Assembly (NCBI GenBank): GCA_951213105.1
Contig: OX578153.1
Span: 55,180,020-55,244,019, forward strand
Length of the DNA stretch: 64,000 nucleotides
DNA from: Amaurobius ferox
Lineage: Eukaryota > Arthropoda > Arachnida > Araneae > Amaurobiidae
Direction: 5' to 3'
In this document: in pieces, positions 35,775 to 47,317 of the stretch
Layout of the letters: every line of letters starts with the position of its first letter
Position numbering within the stretch: position 1 is the first letter of the stretch
Notes under the pieces: generated by a model
The model's database searches: none
The model's input: only the letters and a program-made list of their open reading frames with translations
What the model was told of the DNA's origin: nothing
Position numbers and translations under genes: made by a program

Positions 35775-37903
35775 TCAATCTTTTAAATTGACGAATAGGG
35801 TCAAAACTCGATCGTCAAAGTTTTCCATATCTTGTACAAGTTCCTTGTTGATTGACATCATTGCTAATGCATTCAGTCGATCATTTTTCATTGTGTTTCT
35901 TAAGAAGGATTTAATTCGCCTTAAGGTAGAAAAGCGACGTTCAGATTCTGCTGTAGACATAGGTGTAGTTATTATTATCTCAAGTAATTTAACAGATTCA
36001 CTGAACGTTTGCTTCAAATTGTTGTCGAGAGTAAATGAGAGAATCCTAGTAGCCCCTGCAACATCGCGAAAATCAGATCTAGAATAAATTACTTGCAACT
36101 CCGTTTTCAATTTATTTTTCAAGAGCATTGGGTAGTTTGCAACAACAGATTCTAGTTTCTTTTCTGGAAATGCTTTATGGTGGATAGCAAACAACTCTGA
36201 ATTTAGCAATGTTGCGGCCTCTAAATGGCCAGTATATGAAAATCGGTTTCTGACTTCAGCAAGAATTACGTTGCATACTTCTTTTGCAGCAACACTTTTT
36301 CTGTCGCTAACATCTTCTTTACGCCTCTTCTGACAAGTGAAATCTCTTTCTGTACTATCTTGTATTTTATCGATATGCTGTCTCACCTGATAAATGCTTT
36401 TCTCAAACATACAATTGTCCTTATGTATTTCAATACTGTCTTTCTTCCTTGCCTGCAATTGGTTAAATAATATATCCACATGAGGAAGAACCTGATAAAA
36501 TAGTGTTAGCCAAAACACAAAATCTGGATCTTGAAGAGCGCGTCTCAAACTGCTTGCTTCGTTACAAGTGACTTTGTTTAAGGTTCTTTCTTCTATTTCT
36601 TCTAAGCAATCGATCAATTTTTCTCTATTTTCATAAACAATATTCACTGTTCGAATATTATAATTCCGCCTTGTTGGTGCGACTTTAGAAAGTCTGCGAT
36701 GTACAATTTCTTCCAAAACATCTGACCTATGAGAAGAACTTGAAAAAAAGGCTGGAATGGCAGACAAATTAGAGAAAAATACTCGTACCTTTGTGTTTTG
36801 ATGCGTTGCCTTTTCCAGTACCAAATTCAGTTGGTGAGCATAGCAATGTGTAAAGTAAGCATATGGATAAACATTGCGTACTTTTGCTTGCACACCACCA
36901 GTGGAACCGCTCATGACATTTGTCCCATCATATGTTTGTGCAATTAATTTCTCTTTTGTGTCCATAAGAGGATTAATCTACTCCAAAATACAGTCTCTTA
37001 GAGTATCGGCATCTCTTCCCTTAGGGTTATAAAACCCCAAAACTTTTCGTGAACTAAACCTTGATTAATGTATCGAAATACCATCATCATTTGACAATGA
37101 TTTGAAATGTCCGTTGTATCATCGCATTGAATAGCAACACAATTTGATGATTTTATCTGGCTAGCTATCTGCTCACGACAAACTGTTAACATACAATCCA
37201 GTATTTCATTTTGAACGGTTTTTGAAGTTCCTTTAAAGACCGTGGCACGATCAAGATGATCTTTCATTGCGGTATCCAGTTTAGCAGTGAAGTTTATTAA
37301 ACTTCTAAAAATACCCGGATTTAAAGAGGTATCCCTCTCATCGTGCCCCCTCAAAGCTAGTTCAAAAACACTACAGAATTTCACACATGCTATGATTCGA
37401 CTTAAGATATGTCGATTTTGCCTAACTTGCTCATTGTGTTTTTTTATATTTTCCCTATATTGAAAACTCATCTGATTGGCTATATTTACTTTTCCTAAAA
37501 CAGCTAGTTCCATGCAGCAATTGATATGATGAGAAGTATTTTGATGGCGGTTCATTTTTACTGGCAAGTGATGAATGTCTCTAACGCCACGTCTGGGCCA
37601 TTCATTTCGAGAAGATGAAAATAGTAAGCAAGGAAAACAGAAGAGAGCATCATTAATTTCACATCCACATATCCAATCATTTTTCTTGTATACATCTGCA
37701 TTGAAATGCCTCTGAAAGCTACGGTTTTCGTTTCTTTTAACACTCATATGTTTTATTTTTAAAACAGGCATCGGTCTGCCAAGTTCTTTGATGACTAGTT
37801 TTTCTGCTAATTGGAGCTTAAAAAATTGTCTTTTTAAAATACTTTCCACGCTGTTTGTTTTCAATTCAACAGAAGCATAACTACACGATGGTCCAGGGTC
37901 CAT
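35775..37903 (-). pseudogene. hAT-family transposase (ZMYM/DUF4371-like), nearly intact
   Basis: Two large frames make up one protein. The N-terminal 301 codons (37,903-36,998) carry a TTF-type zinc finger (NDWICGCEINDALFCFPCLL) and a DUF4371-like region with CDDTTDIS, the expected first catalytic Asp. The C-terminal 396 codons (36,965-35,775) include LIAQTYDGTNVMSG, ATHCYAHQLNL-type FTHCYAHQLNLVLEKA and the hAT dimerisation block MSTAESERRFSTLRRIKSFL. The halves are separated by one frameshift near 37,030 (GF.NPKGRDADTLRDCIL reads in the second frame) and one TAG at 36,978-36,980. Only two lesions in about 710 codons suggest recent loss of function, or sequencing error at one of them. Terminal repeats were not identified. 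Confidence 0.88.
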
Positions 37904-37904
37904 C

Positions 37905-38397
37905 CTACTGTTCTTTTACACATCACTTTAAAGTGCAGAACTAATATTGGAACTAATAGAAATACATTCGCTTATAATAAAACTAAAATAATATAAATAT
38001 ATATATATATATATATATGTATATATCTCCTGTTCATCCTGTTCTTTTACACATCACTTTAAAGCGTAGAATTAATATTGGAACTAATAGAAATACATTC
38101 ACTTATAATAAAAGCTAAAATAATATAAATATATATATATATGTATATATCTCCTGTTCATCCTGTTCTTTTACACATCACTTTAAAGTGTAGAATTAAT
38201 ATTGGAACTAATAGAAATACATTCGCTTATAATAAAAGCTAAAATAATATAAATATATATATATATATGTATATATCTCCTGTTCATCCTGTTCTTTTAC
38301 ACACCACTTTAAAGTGTAGAATTAATATTGGAACTAATAGAAATACATTCGCTTATAATAAAAGCTAAAATAATATAAATATATATATATATATACG
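37905..38397 (-). repeat. Four tandem ~125-bp units upstream of the hAT transposase
   Basis: CTGTTCTTTTACACATCACT recurs at about 37,907, 38,036, 38,165 and 38,288. Each is followed by AATATTGGAACTAATAGAAA and a (TA)n tract of varying length. The array starts right at the transposase start codon, so it is an amplified leader or promoter segment of the element. Confidence 0.9.
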
Positions 38398-38830
38398 CAC
38401 ACAGACTAATATAAATGGAAATATAGCGAAGTTGAATGTAACTTACTAAGTAGACAAAATAAAGCTCAGAAACCAAAACTGATAACGACATACGCAGCCT
38501 CGAAACTAAAACCCTGCAGCGATAAATAAAAGCACAGAATAATCACACCCACTCCGCTAAACCACTTTCCGACACCAGGGTTACTACATTCCTGGAAAAC
38601 ATACAAACAGTGCCCAGCTAAATAGCTAAATTGGCAAGTACGAATCTTAGTTTACGAAGGATATATTTTAAAGATATTTTTTTAATAAAATAAATTTGTT
38701 TATTCTGTTATCTAATTTTATGTACAAAACGACAAATTGTTTTTACTGTATAATTTATATACTTTCTAAAATGTTTTTGATTCTAAAATTTCTAAAATTG
38801 ACACAAAAAAGATGTATATCCAAGTGGCAA
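38398..38830. other. Non-coding spacer
   Basis: No gene or repeat recognised. The 5' end of the hAT element should lie somewhere here, but I see no clear inverted terminus. Confidence 0.4.
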
Positions 38831-38839
38831 GTACGAGAC

Positions 38840-39850
38840 TATAACTACCACCAAAATATAAATTGCTCAATTAGGAAGCATGATGGGAAATTTGAAGGGG
38901 GGGGGGGGGCTATCTGAAGTAAAAGTTAAGCTCAGGGGGTTGACAAAATAAATATGTATATTTAGGTGACACATGTAATGGTGCCGAGAATATAGTCACC
39001 GGCAGAATCAAAATCGCTCAATTAGGAATTGAAATGTAAAATTCTGGGGACTACTTAAACTAAAAGTTACGCTCAGGGGTTGACGCAAAAAACGTAAACA
39101 TATTATATCCATCAAATATGTATATCAAGGTAATACGTGCATGGGGTTAAAAAACTATAGCCACCAGCTGAATCAAAATTGCTTTATTAGGAGTCGAGAT
39201 GGATAATTGGGTGTGTGTGTGGGGGGGAGAGGGGGCTATCTGAAGTAAAAGTTACGCTCAGGGATTTATCAGTTTAAAGATGCAGATCCTGGTGACATGT
39301 TCTAATGGTGCTGAGACTATAGCTACTAACAGAACCAAAATCGCTCAGTTAGGAACAGAGATGTAAAATTGTGGTAGATAAACGTTACACCCACGGGTTG
39401 ACACAAAAAAAGTATGTAAAAATTTATCCATCAAATATGTTTATCAAGGTGATACATACACATGGTGCAGAGGCTATAGCCACCAGTAAAATACAAAATC
39501 GCTCAATTAAGAGGTGAGATGGGAAATTGGGGGGGGAGGGGATAACTGAAGTAAAAGTTAATCTCGAGGAATTCTCACAAAGATCCATATCCAGGTGACA
39601 TGTACAAATGTGCAGAGCCTATAGCCACTAGCAGAACCAAAATCGCTGTTAGGAAAAGAGATGTAAGATTGAGGGGGCTAAGCTAAAAATTACGTCCAGG
39701 AGGTTAGCACAAAATATATATTCAGGGGACACATACAGATGGTGCAGAGACTATAACCATCATTAGAATCAAAATCGCTGAATTAGAAGCCGAGATAAGA
39801 AATTTGGGAGCAATTTAAATATAAGCCTAGGGGTATCTAAATAATATAGT
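38840..39850 (+). repeat. Minisatellite, ~150-bp unit, 7 copies, G-run containing
   Basis: AAAATCGCTCAATTAGGA or close variants recur near 38,858, 39,008, 39,174, 39,337, 39,487, 39,640 and 39,770. Each is preceded by a GTGC.GAG.CTATAGCCACC.G block and followed by GAGATG..AAATT, a G-run and a TAAAAGTTACGCTCAGGG block. G-runs vary from none to 13 bases (38,897-38,909). Confidence 0.9.
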
Positions 39851-40800
39851 CGCCAGCGGTCGGGCCAAAATTTCCAGAAATACGACGTCAGATAAAAGGA
39901 TCATGTTAAAAATTTAATTTTAACGTTTTTTTGACAAATACTTAGAATTTCTTTAATTTTTAGGCATTTTTTAATGTTAAATAGCTGAAAATGTAAGACA
40001 GTTGGGTAAGTCCACTCAAACTACGTGTCCGAAACAACACATTTATGAAAGTGTCACTAAAATAGCCTATATGTCACAGGTATGCTAAAAATAGGAAAAT
40101 CGTGACGTTTAAAGAATTATTTTGAAGTCAAACATATTGGACTTCGTCATCAGCAGATCAACCAGAGCTCAGAAATAAATCCTTTCCCGAAGAACAGAGC
40201 AACAGACAAACTACATCAGAAATGACCATTTGTCCACTCATTTGTTCAAATTTTTATTTAAACATTCAAATTTATAACAAAGACGAGAATGAGAAAAAAC
40301 ACATTCTTAAATGTAGAAAATTGAAGCCAAATTAGCGAAACTGAGCCGATTTGAGAAGTCCCTTTGCATGTTTTTCTACTCTTCTGTTTCTTTTTGGCTA
40401 GGGGCGCTCGCAGACCAGCGACACAATCTACTACTAGTAAATCTGCAATGTCTGGGTTTTTTTCACGCCAAATTTCTAATAATGCTCCTATACCATTCTT
40501 TCACTCAGGAGAAGCCGATGATAGGGACGCGGCTTTAACAAATATCCCTGTATTTTTCCCTATGTGTTGAAAATTCTGTGCACTATAACTTTCGTGGATC
40601 TCCTTTCTGTGAAGAAAGATGTAGTGCTGCCATCTAGTGACATTTTTCATAACTTATTTTTAATAATTCTCGATTTAATTGAATCAAAAATTCAGATTTT
40701 TTCAATAGAAATTGTAATAAATCTGTATAACTAAAAAAATAATTTGGGGTGTTTACTCAATGGTGTCGCGCGTACTCGCGGCCCCCCCCCCAATGGCCGC
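39851..40800. other. Non-coding spacer
   Basis: The open frame at 40,364-40,570 has no family resemblance. A C10 run lies at 40,782-40,791, just before the Merlin remnant. Nothing else recognised. Confidence 0.4.
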
Positions 40801-40806
40801 CACTGG

Positions 40807-41650
40807 ATGAAATTGTGTGAAAGAGAGAGATTGATTGATTGTTTTGAATGGAGGTGTAGAAAACGATCGGGTGATGATAAGCATGAAGTATGTAGGAGTG
40901 TGAGAACGGGTACGTAGTTTGATAACAGTAAATTCAGTATAAGAGATTTTAATTTTAACTTTAATATGGTTTGGAAATATTGAATGCAAGGTTGTGATGA
41001 ATCATTTGAATGTCTCGTGAAAAACTGTTACCGATTGGAAAAAGTTTTGCCGTGACATTTGTATAAGTGCTTTTTTTAAAAAAAGAAGTAAGATTGGGGG
41101 GGGGGGGGGCTGGTGTAACTGTGGAGATAGGTGAGAGAAAGTTTGGCAAAAATAAGTATGAAAGAGGAAAGCCTGTGGAGGGGCAATGGGTGTTTGGGGG
41201 GATTGAAAGAGATACTAATAAATGCCTTTTCACTAAAGTTTCTAATAGGTCGAGTAAATGTTTGCTGAATGAGATCGAAAAGTATGTTGAGAAGTGGAAA
41301 TTGATAGTATCGGACTGTTGGAAGGCGTGTGATTGTCTTGAACATAAAGGCTTCATACACCTTCAGGTAAATCACAGTTACCATTTCAAAGACCCCGAGG
41401 CAGGAGCTCATACCAATTCCATTGAAGGAACTTGGTTTGCAATCAAAAGAAAAGTGAAAGGGAGGAAGGTTAAAAAGTATTTAATTCTTACTTCTATAAA
41501 TACATGTGGAAGCGACTGCAGGGGGGGGGGGAAGAAGCGTGGAACAAATATTTGAAAGCTGTAGCTTCCATCTTCCCACACCATAGACGTGACGAATATG
41601 CAGAAAAAGAAAATAGGTTTTACATCACTCGGATACTGAGAAGAGGATAA
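40807..41650 (+). pseudogene. Merlin (IS1595/ISXO2-like) DDE transposase, inactive copy M2
   Basis: This lacks the start of the zinc ribbon but covers the rest of a Merlin transposase. It reads CFEWRCRKRSGDDKHEV, RSVRTGT then TAG (40,915-40,917) then FDNSKFSIRDF, VTDWKKFCRDICISAFFKKR, KYERGKPVEGQWVFGGIER, IVSDCWKACDCL, GFIHLQVNHSYHFKDPEAGA and TNSIEGTWFAIKRK. It ends EEAWNKYLKAVASIFPHH to TAA at 41,648-41,650. Lesions: the TAG, a frame change near 40,940, a TGA at 41,018-41,020, and G-run expansions at 41,096-41,109 (14 G) and 41,521-41,531 (11 G). The first catalytic Asp, normally in VEIDES, is Gly (VEIGER); the second Asp and the Glu remain. No terminal repeats assigned. Confidence 0.85.
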
Positions 41651-42039
41651 CGAGGAATGAGGTTAGTTTTTTTTCTAAGTTCCGTTTTTTCTTAAATTTG
41701 GTTAAAGTACTAACTTTTTTCAATTCAATCCTAGAAATCGGTACGGTTTTTTTTTGTAGTGCTAAATTGGGGCTAAGCGAAATGCTATATTGCACCTTGA
41801 CGACTCTTTAGTAACTCTGTCAACCGTCTTTTGAGAAATTTGTACAGAATAGCAGCGCATTTCTTGCTTCTGTTGTGATTCTCGGTCGTTTCGTATATAT
41901 TTTTATTAATCAGCTACGTTAATTTTGGACTTCTGGATACAACCACATGTTGATATTGAAATTTGATAGATTGGAGCTACGTTTGGAGATCTTTTTTCAT
42001 CGTTTCTCAAGTTTCCTTGATTTGTGTTGTGTGTACTAA

Positions 42040-42175
42040 ATGGCTGGGAAGAGTGAAAGATTTAGAATTGTGTTTTTTTTTTGTTTGATTGATAGTGGTA
42101 AAATGAATGTGATTGAATGGTGTATGAATTAGTGTTAGATTGCAAGTAGGTACGAATGTTCTAAGTTCCATTTTT
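42040..42175 (+). pseudogene. Merlin transposase N-terminal fragment, copy M3
   Basis: From ATG 42,040 the frame reads MAGKSERFRIV, a T-run encoded FFF, then MNVIEWCMN, two stops, and IASRYECSKF. This matches the zinc-ribbon start in copy M1 (IDWCVLKGLMSARYECPKC). It lies about 390 bp downstream of, and in the same orientation as, the core copy M2, which itself lacks this part. Confidence 0.65.
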
Positions 42176-42428
42176 TTATCACATTTTTGCTAAGTGTCGT
42201 TTTTTATCAAATATCTTTTAAGTATCATTATTTATCACATTTTGGTACTTTTTGATTAACTGGGCGACATTCGGATTTAGTTACAATGTGGCAACAGTTG
42301 GTCCGTAGCAAGGCAATCATGGACCTACTACCGCTTCGCGGTCTTACCCGCGGTCCAGTCTTGCTGACTGTTGGAGCTCGCACATAGCAAAAGCTGTTTG
42401 TGCAACAAGTGTTCTATGGCTCATAGCG

Positions 42429-42465
42429 CACAGGCTTACGTCCTCACAGCGGACGTAAGCCTGTG
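42429..42465. repeat. Perfect 15-bp inverted repeat with 7-base loop
   Basis: CACAGGCTTACGTCC and GGACGTAAGCCTGTG flank TCACAGC. The outer sequences (TCTATGGCTCATAGCG and TTCTATGAACCATA...CTATGAGCC) are also partly complementary, so a longer cruciform is possible. Confidence 0.9.
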
Positions 42466-42519
42466 TTCTATGAACCATATGCTCTATGAGCCACCAAATA
42501 CCTGTTGCACAAAGAGCTG

Positions 42520-43215
42520 TTGCTGCGTGCGACCTCCAACAGCCAGCGGGGCCGGATTCTGTGATATTTTTTTAGCGGGCGAGCGTATATCCATGTTCGA
42601 ATTGCTACATCACTCTATGAGCCACGGAACATATGTTGCTACGTGAGACCTTCGACAGCCAGTGGTGCCGGATTCTGTGATATTTTTTAGCGGGCGAGCG
42701 TAGCGAGATTAGTCCGCGAAGAGGGCGTAGATCCATGTTCGAATTGCTACATCACTCTATGAGCCACGGAAAATCTGTTGCTACAGGTGACCTCCGACAG
42801 CCAGCGGGGACGGATTCTGTGATGTTTTTTTAGCGGTCGTAGATCCATGTTCGAATTGCTACATCACTCTATGAGCCACGGATCATCTGTTGCTAAGTGC
42901 GACCTCCAACAGCCAGCGGAGCCGGATTCTGTGATGTTTTTTTAGCGGGCGAAGATCCATGTTCGAATTGCTACATCACTCTATGAGCGACGGAATATCT
43001 GTTGCTACGTGCTACCTCTGACTGCCAGCGGGCCCGGATTCTGTTTTTTTAGAGGGCGTAAATCCTTGTTCGAATTGCTACATCACTCTATGAGCTGCGG
43101 AACATCTCATGCTACGTGCGACCTCCGACAGCCGGGGCCGAATTCTGTGATGTTTTCTTAGCGAGCGAAGTAAGCAGGCGTAGAACCGTGTTCGATTTAC
43201 TACGGATCAGCTGTT
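42520..43215 (+). repeat. Tandem repeat, ~115-140-bp unit, about 6 copies, GC-richer
   Basis: GGATTCTGTGAT..TTTT.TAGCG recurs near 42,552, 42,668, 42,789, 42,918, 43,035 (shortened) and 43,139. Between them lie ATCCATGTTCGAATTGCTAC, ATCACTCTATGAGCCACGGA and TGTTGCTACGTGCGACCTC. One unit has a longer insert (GCGTAGCGAGATTAGTCCGC). Confidence 0.88.
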
Positions 43216-43755
43216 GCACAAACGGTTGTTTTCACATAGCGATCTTTGACAGAGAAAGAACGACTGGCCGAAAAGTTCCTAAATTTCTTTTTAAATTTCT
43301 TCGAAGTTTCGTTTTTATCAAATTTCTTCTAAGTTTCGTTTTTTCTTAAGTTTCTGGTATCAACGTTCAAAGTATTGTCTTTTTTTGTGATTTTCGATGT
43401 TTCGAGTTATATGTTTTTGATATTGATTTAAATTCGAAAAATATTTTAAGTATCGAGTGTTTCAATATGGTTTCTAAAATTTTATTTTTCTGTCGTTACG
43501 TAATATTTTTATAATTCTGCCATTGCGCAATACGTTTATAATGCACAAAAATCGTATTTTGCAATCTTTTTATGAGCATTATTCACTTTTATTTATATTC
43601 AATTGCAATATCTTTTAACAAAATTCCAGTTCATAAAACTATAGAATACGCCACTTTGGTAGGAGGAGCCTATTTTTAAACACGGGAAGATAGGTCCCTT
43701 GAGTGGGGAGGAGTCAATTTCAAAAGACGAAGAAACGCGCAAATGTGGCGAATTT
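43216..43755. other. Non-coding spacer
   Basis: No gene recognised. TTTCTTTTTAAATTTCTTCGAAGTTTCG-like phrases repeat a few times near 43,285-43,355, echoing a similar block at 42,160-42,245. Confidence 0.4.
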
Positions 43756-43800
43756 TATACTTAGAAAAATGAGTGGGGGTCTCTTCTCCCGATTTACCCA

Positions 43801-44075
43801 ACTTTGTAATGCTTTTAGAAAACTTACCAATGTTGTTCATGTAAGCATATTTTTTACTATTTTGTAATGTCTAATTACATCCCTTAATTCAATGCATTAA
43901 TGCAGCTTTGGATTTGTCCAATTAACTCCAAATTAAGTACACTGGGGTAATTTAAAAAGAAAGTCTGATTCAATTTGATGTGAATGTGCTATGCTCAAAT
44001 TATGTATTTAAAATCCAAATTATAGTCGATAAACATGTCTACATACAAAGAAATCCACCAGTAAATAATGTTTAT
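43801..44075 (+). repeat. Dispersed repeat R, right part (copy R2)
   Basis: Matches 44,907-45,175: ACTTTGTAATGCTTTTAGAA, TTCATGTAAGCATATTTT, CCAATTAACTCCAAATTAAG, ACACTGGGGTAATTTAAAAA and CCACCAGTAAATAAT are shared. The copies lie about 1.1 kb apart as direct repeats. Confidence 0.88.
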
Positions 44076-44702
44076 GATTTGACGTTCGGTTTGCTGCGGC
44101 GAATTGAGCATTGTATCTTTCGTTTTTTGTATTAAAAAGGGTTGATTAGTTTGTAAAGACATTTCCTGGATTATAATTTTTTTGCTTCATGTATTCTATT
44201 ACCGACAATCGGTAAAGCATCTGGTAGATGCACAAGAGTCCCAAATTTATTTCAATAATTGTGTTACGCTTTCTAACAGAATGTATGTTCGGAACATCTT
44301 CTAGTGATTGAAAAATTAAATACATTTTGTCTATCTTAATGAATAAATGAATGTATTCAGCAATGTTTATAACATGCAAAATCCATAGACTTTAACCGGG
44401 GAATTCATATTTGTATATAATAACGAGGAATCCATCTTAAACGGGTACCATCTTAATAAGAGTCCACTGCATTTTTTATCTTTCATCAACAAGTTTAGTT
44501 GTGATTTAAGGATATTGGGATTTTAAAATTTAAAGATCTGTGAACGACTGTTAATTAGAATGTTTAAAACTCCTTAAGAGTGGCATAGAAATAAATCTCA
44601 AAGCAAATTGTAATGAAATATGATATGACATATTTTGTAATTTGATGGTTATGTGTGATAAAGTATGAATTTCAAAATATTATACTCAATGATAGAATTT
44701 TC

Positions 44703-45175
44703 GTGTGTGAAGATATGGAGGATATACAATAAAAAGAAATTATGAATTTTTTTACTTTCAATACTTTTTAGTTAAAATGAAAATATATAGAATTTAATGG
44801 GTATCATTTACAATACAAGAAAACACATTGGTGTTTCTTTACTATTGGTTTTTCTATACAACCCAAATTTGGTACAAAAGTAGCTTGTTACATGAATGTA
44901 AAATCAACTTCGTAATGTTTTTAGAAAATTTACCCATCTTGTTCATGTAAGCATATTTTGCACTTTGTTGTAATGTCTAAGTATATTCCATAATTCAATG
45001 CATTACAGCAGTTTTGAATTTGTCCAATTAACTCCAATTTAAGTACACTGGGGTAATTTAAAAAGAAAGTCAGATTAAATTTGGTGTGAATATGCTATGC
45101 TATAATTATGAATTAAAATCCAAATTATAGTCGATAATCATGTCTACATATAAAGAAAACCACCAGTAAATAATT
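44703..45175 (+). repeat. Dispersed repeat R, fullest copy (R3)
   Basis: The left part (44,703-44,910) matches R1 at 33,577-33,778. The right part (44,907-45,175) matches R2 at 43,801-44,075. This shows that the two partial copies are fragments of one family. No coding capacity. Confidence 0.88.
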
Positions 45176-47236
45176 TCCACTTGTTTTTCTTTTTGTCGGT
45201 AAAGAAACAGATGATGGCATTTTAAATCAGGTACTTAATATTATAAAAATAAAGTATTTTATAGAAATCTTAGGAAAAAGACATAAACAATATATTAATT
45301 GTGTTATAGTGTTATGAAAATACTTTTTAGTTTTGAAGTAACTTCAATTCCATTATAATGTTCTTTATTAAAATTATACAAAATTTATTCGAATTGTTCA
45401 ATTTGTTCTTGAGAGATTGTGTCCGCACACAAACATACATTGTTTGCACATGAGGTGCACCATTTTAAGATTTTTTTGGAGGAGGGGGCAAAAGTTGAAA
45501 TGTTCCAATGATGGAAATATGATTCATTATGCAAAATTATATAAGAAACACAATAACTTGGATATCCTTAAGGGAGCAACCCTGTGACATACACTGACAT
45601 AATTTGGAATATGTTATGTATATAATCACAAAACCCATTTATAAGGATCACCCCCAAAATTTGGAAAATACTCGTAATGCAGATACCAGAATTCATTGAC
45701 CAGTTTTTCACTTATCATGCGCTCGTCAACGTGGAATAGCTAATATCTGCAATGGTAGCAAACAAATTGTTATAAGTCACAATTATTTTTAACTTCCATG
45801 ATAACTGACAATATAACAAGGGCAAAACTGATCCATGGATGCTGATATCTGTAATGGGAGTGTTCAGATGTTATGTATAGTTCAGTGATACTAAAAGTGC
45901 GTCAATCAGAAGAAAAATTTTCAAATATTTGTTCCAGTCACAATATATTTCTTATGTATTAACCTAAAAACTCAAACTTTTACATCCTTTGTACGACATC
46001 ACATATATTTAGATATGAAAAGATGCTTGTATGAACAATTTTACACAAAAATTTTAAAAAATTTCCATATTACCAAATTTCTTTTTTTAAATTCTAAATA
46101 TGTATTCATCAGAAAATACATATGCTTTTTTATTTTAATATATAGATTTAAAAATATAGAAAAAAGCCCCAGGATTATAAATGAACTTGACCGACTGCAC
46201 TTTGCGGTACAAAATGCTCACTGCAAGCAAGTTTTTCACTTTCCCTAGTTTCATAATTTGTATGCAGGGCACGAAATTTCAATTCAGATTTTACTTACCA
46301 AAAGATCTTTTCACTCACCAGTTTAATATAAATAACATTGCATAATATGTTTGTAATTTCTTATGAAAGACAAAATTGCGTTAAATAAAGCTGAATATGC
46401 AGACTTTTCACAAGTTGTTGTGTGATTTGGTTTATTGCAGTTTGGAGAATCATTTTAAGAACAAATTTAAACAATTTTCAGCCTACAATTGCTAGCTTTA
46501 TGTGGTATATCAATAACTGTGCAAGAAAATTTATAGATATATTCAATGGAAATATGCACCCAAGAAAAAACAAATAGATCACTTCTACAGAGTTAACTGA
46601 TGTTATACATAATTATGCCTGTTTTCTCTTGCATATCTTCAGTAATAACTAATACAGCAACAGAACAACCGACCTTTTTTATATATAAATGAGCCAGCTG
46701 TTATATTACTGTACAAGTTTACAACTCAATATATATTACTAATAAAAACCTTGCAATATGGGTGTTTTAAGTGCATGAAATAAAAATAGCTCAATTAAAT
46801 AAACAGACTTTGATGGCACAGATATGATTACATAATGCAAGGGCAGATGTCAACAAATTAATTTTAAATTTAACTTACCCAATTCCTTAAGTAAACTTTC
46901 AAAAGCAAATATTGTCCATATATGCTTGTAGCGGTAATACGAAATTTAAGTGATTAAAACACATCTTTTTATCAATATTTGTGCTAAATAATCCTAAGAA
47001 AAGACAAATCTTGATATATCCTACTAAAATTCTGCACTAAATGATTGTACATTTCTAAATATCATCTGTAATATTTAAACTAATATTTGACAACAAACAT
47101 GGATGCCGTGCAGTGGAATCGCGAATGTGACGTCACATGAAACTCATCTTTTTATCTCTCAAAGCTTAGATGGATCGAATGACATTAAAACTATTTTAAC
47201 TATAATGTAAATTTTCTGTAATTTTGATACCTCATC
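45176..47236. other. AT-rich non-coding spacer
   Basis: I found no gene, RNA or clear repeat. The open frame at 46,015-46,248 is AT-rich and without family resemblance. Confidence 0.45.
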
Positions 47237-47254
47237 TACTCTGCATCTCTGTGC

Positions 47255-47317
<63 letters not shown>

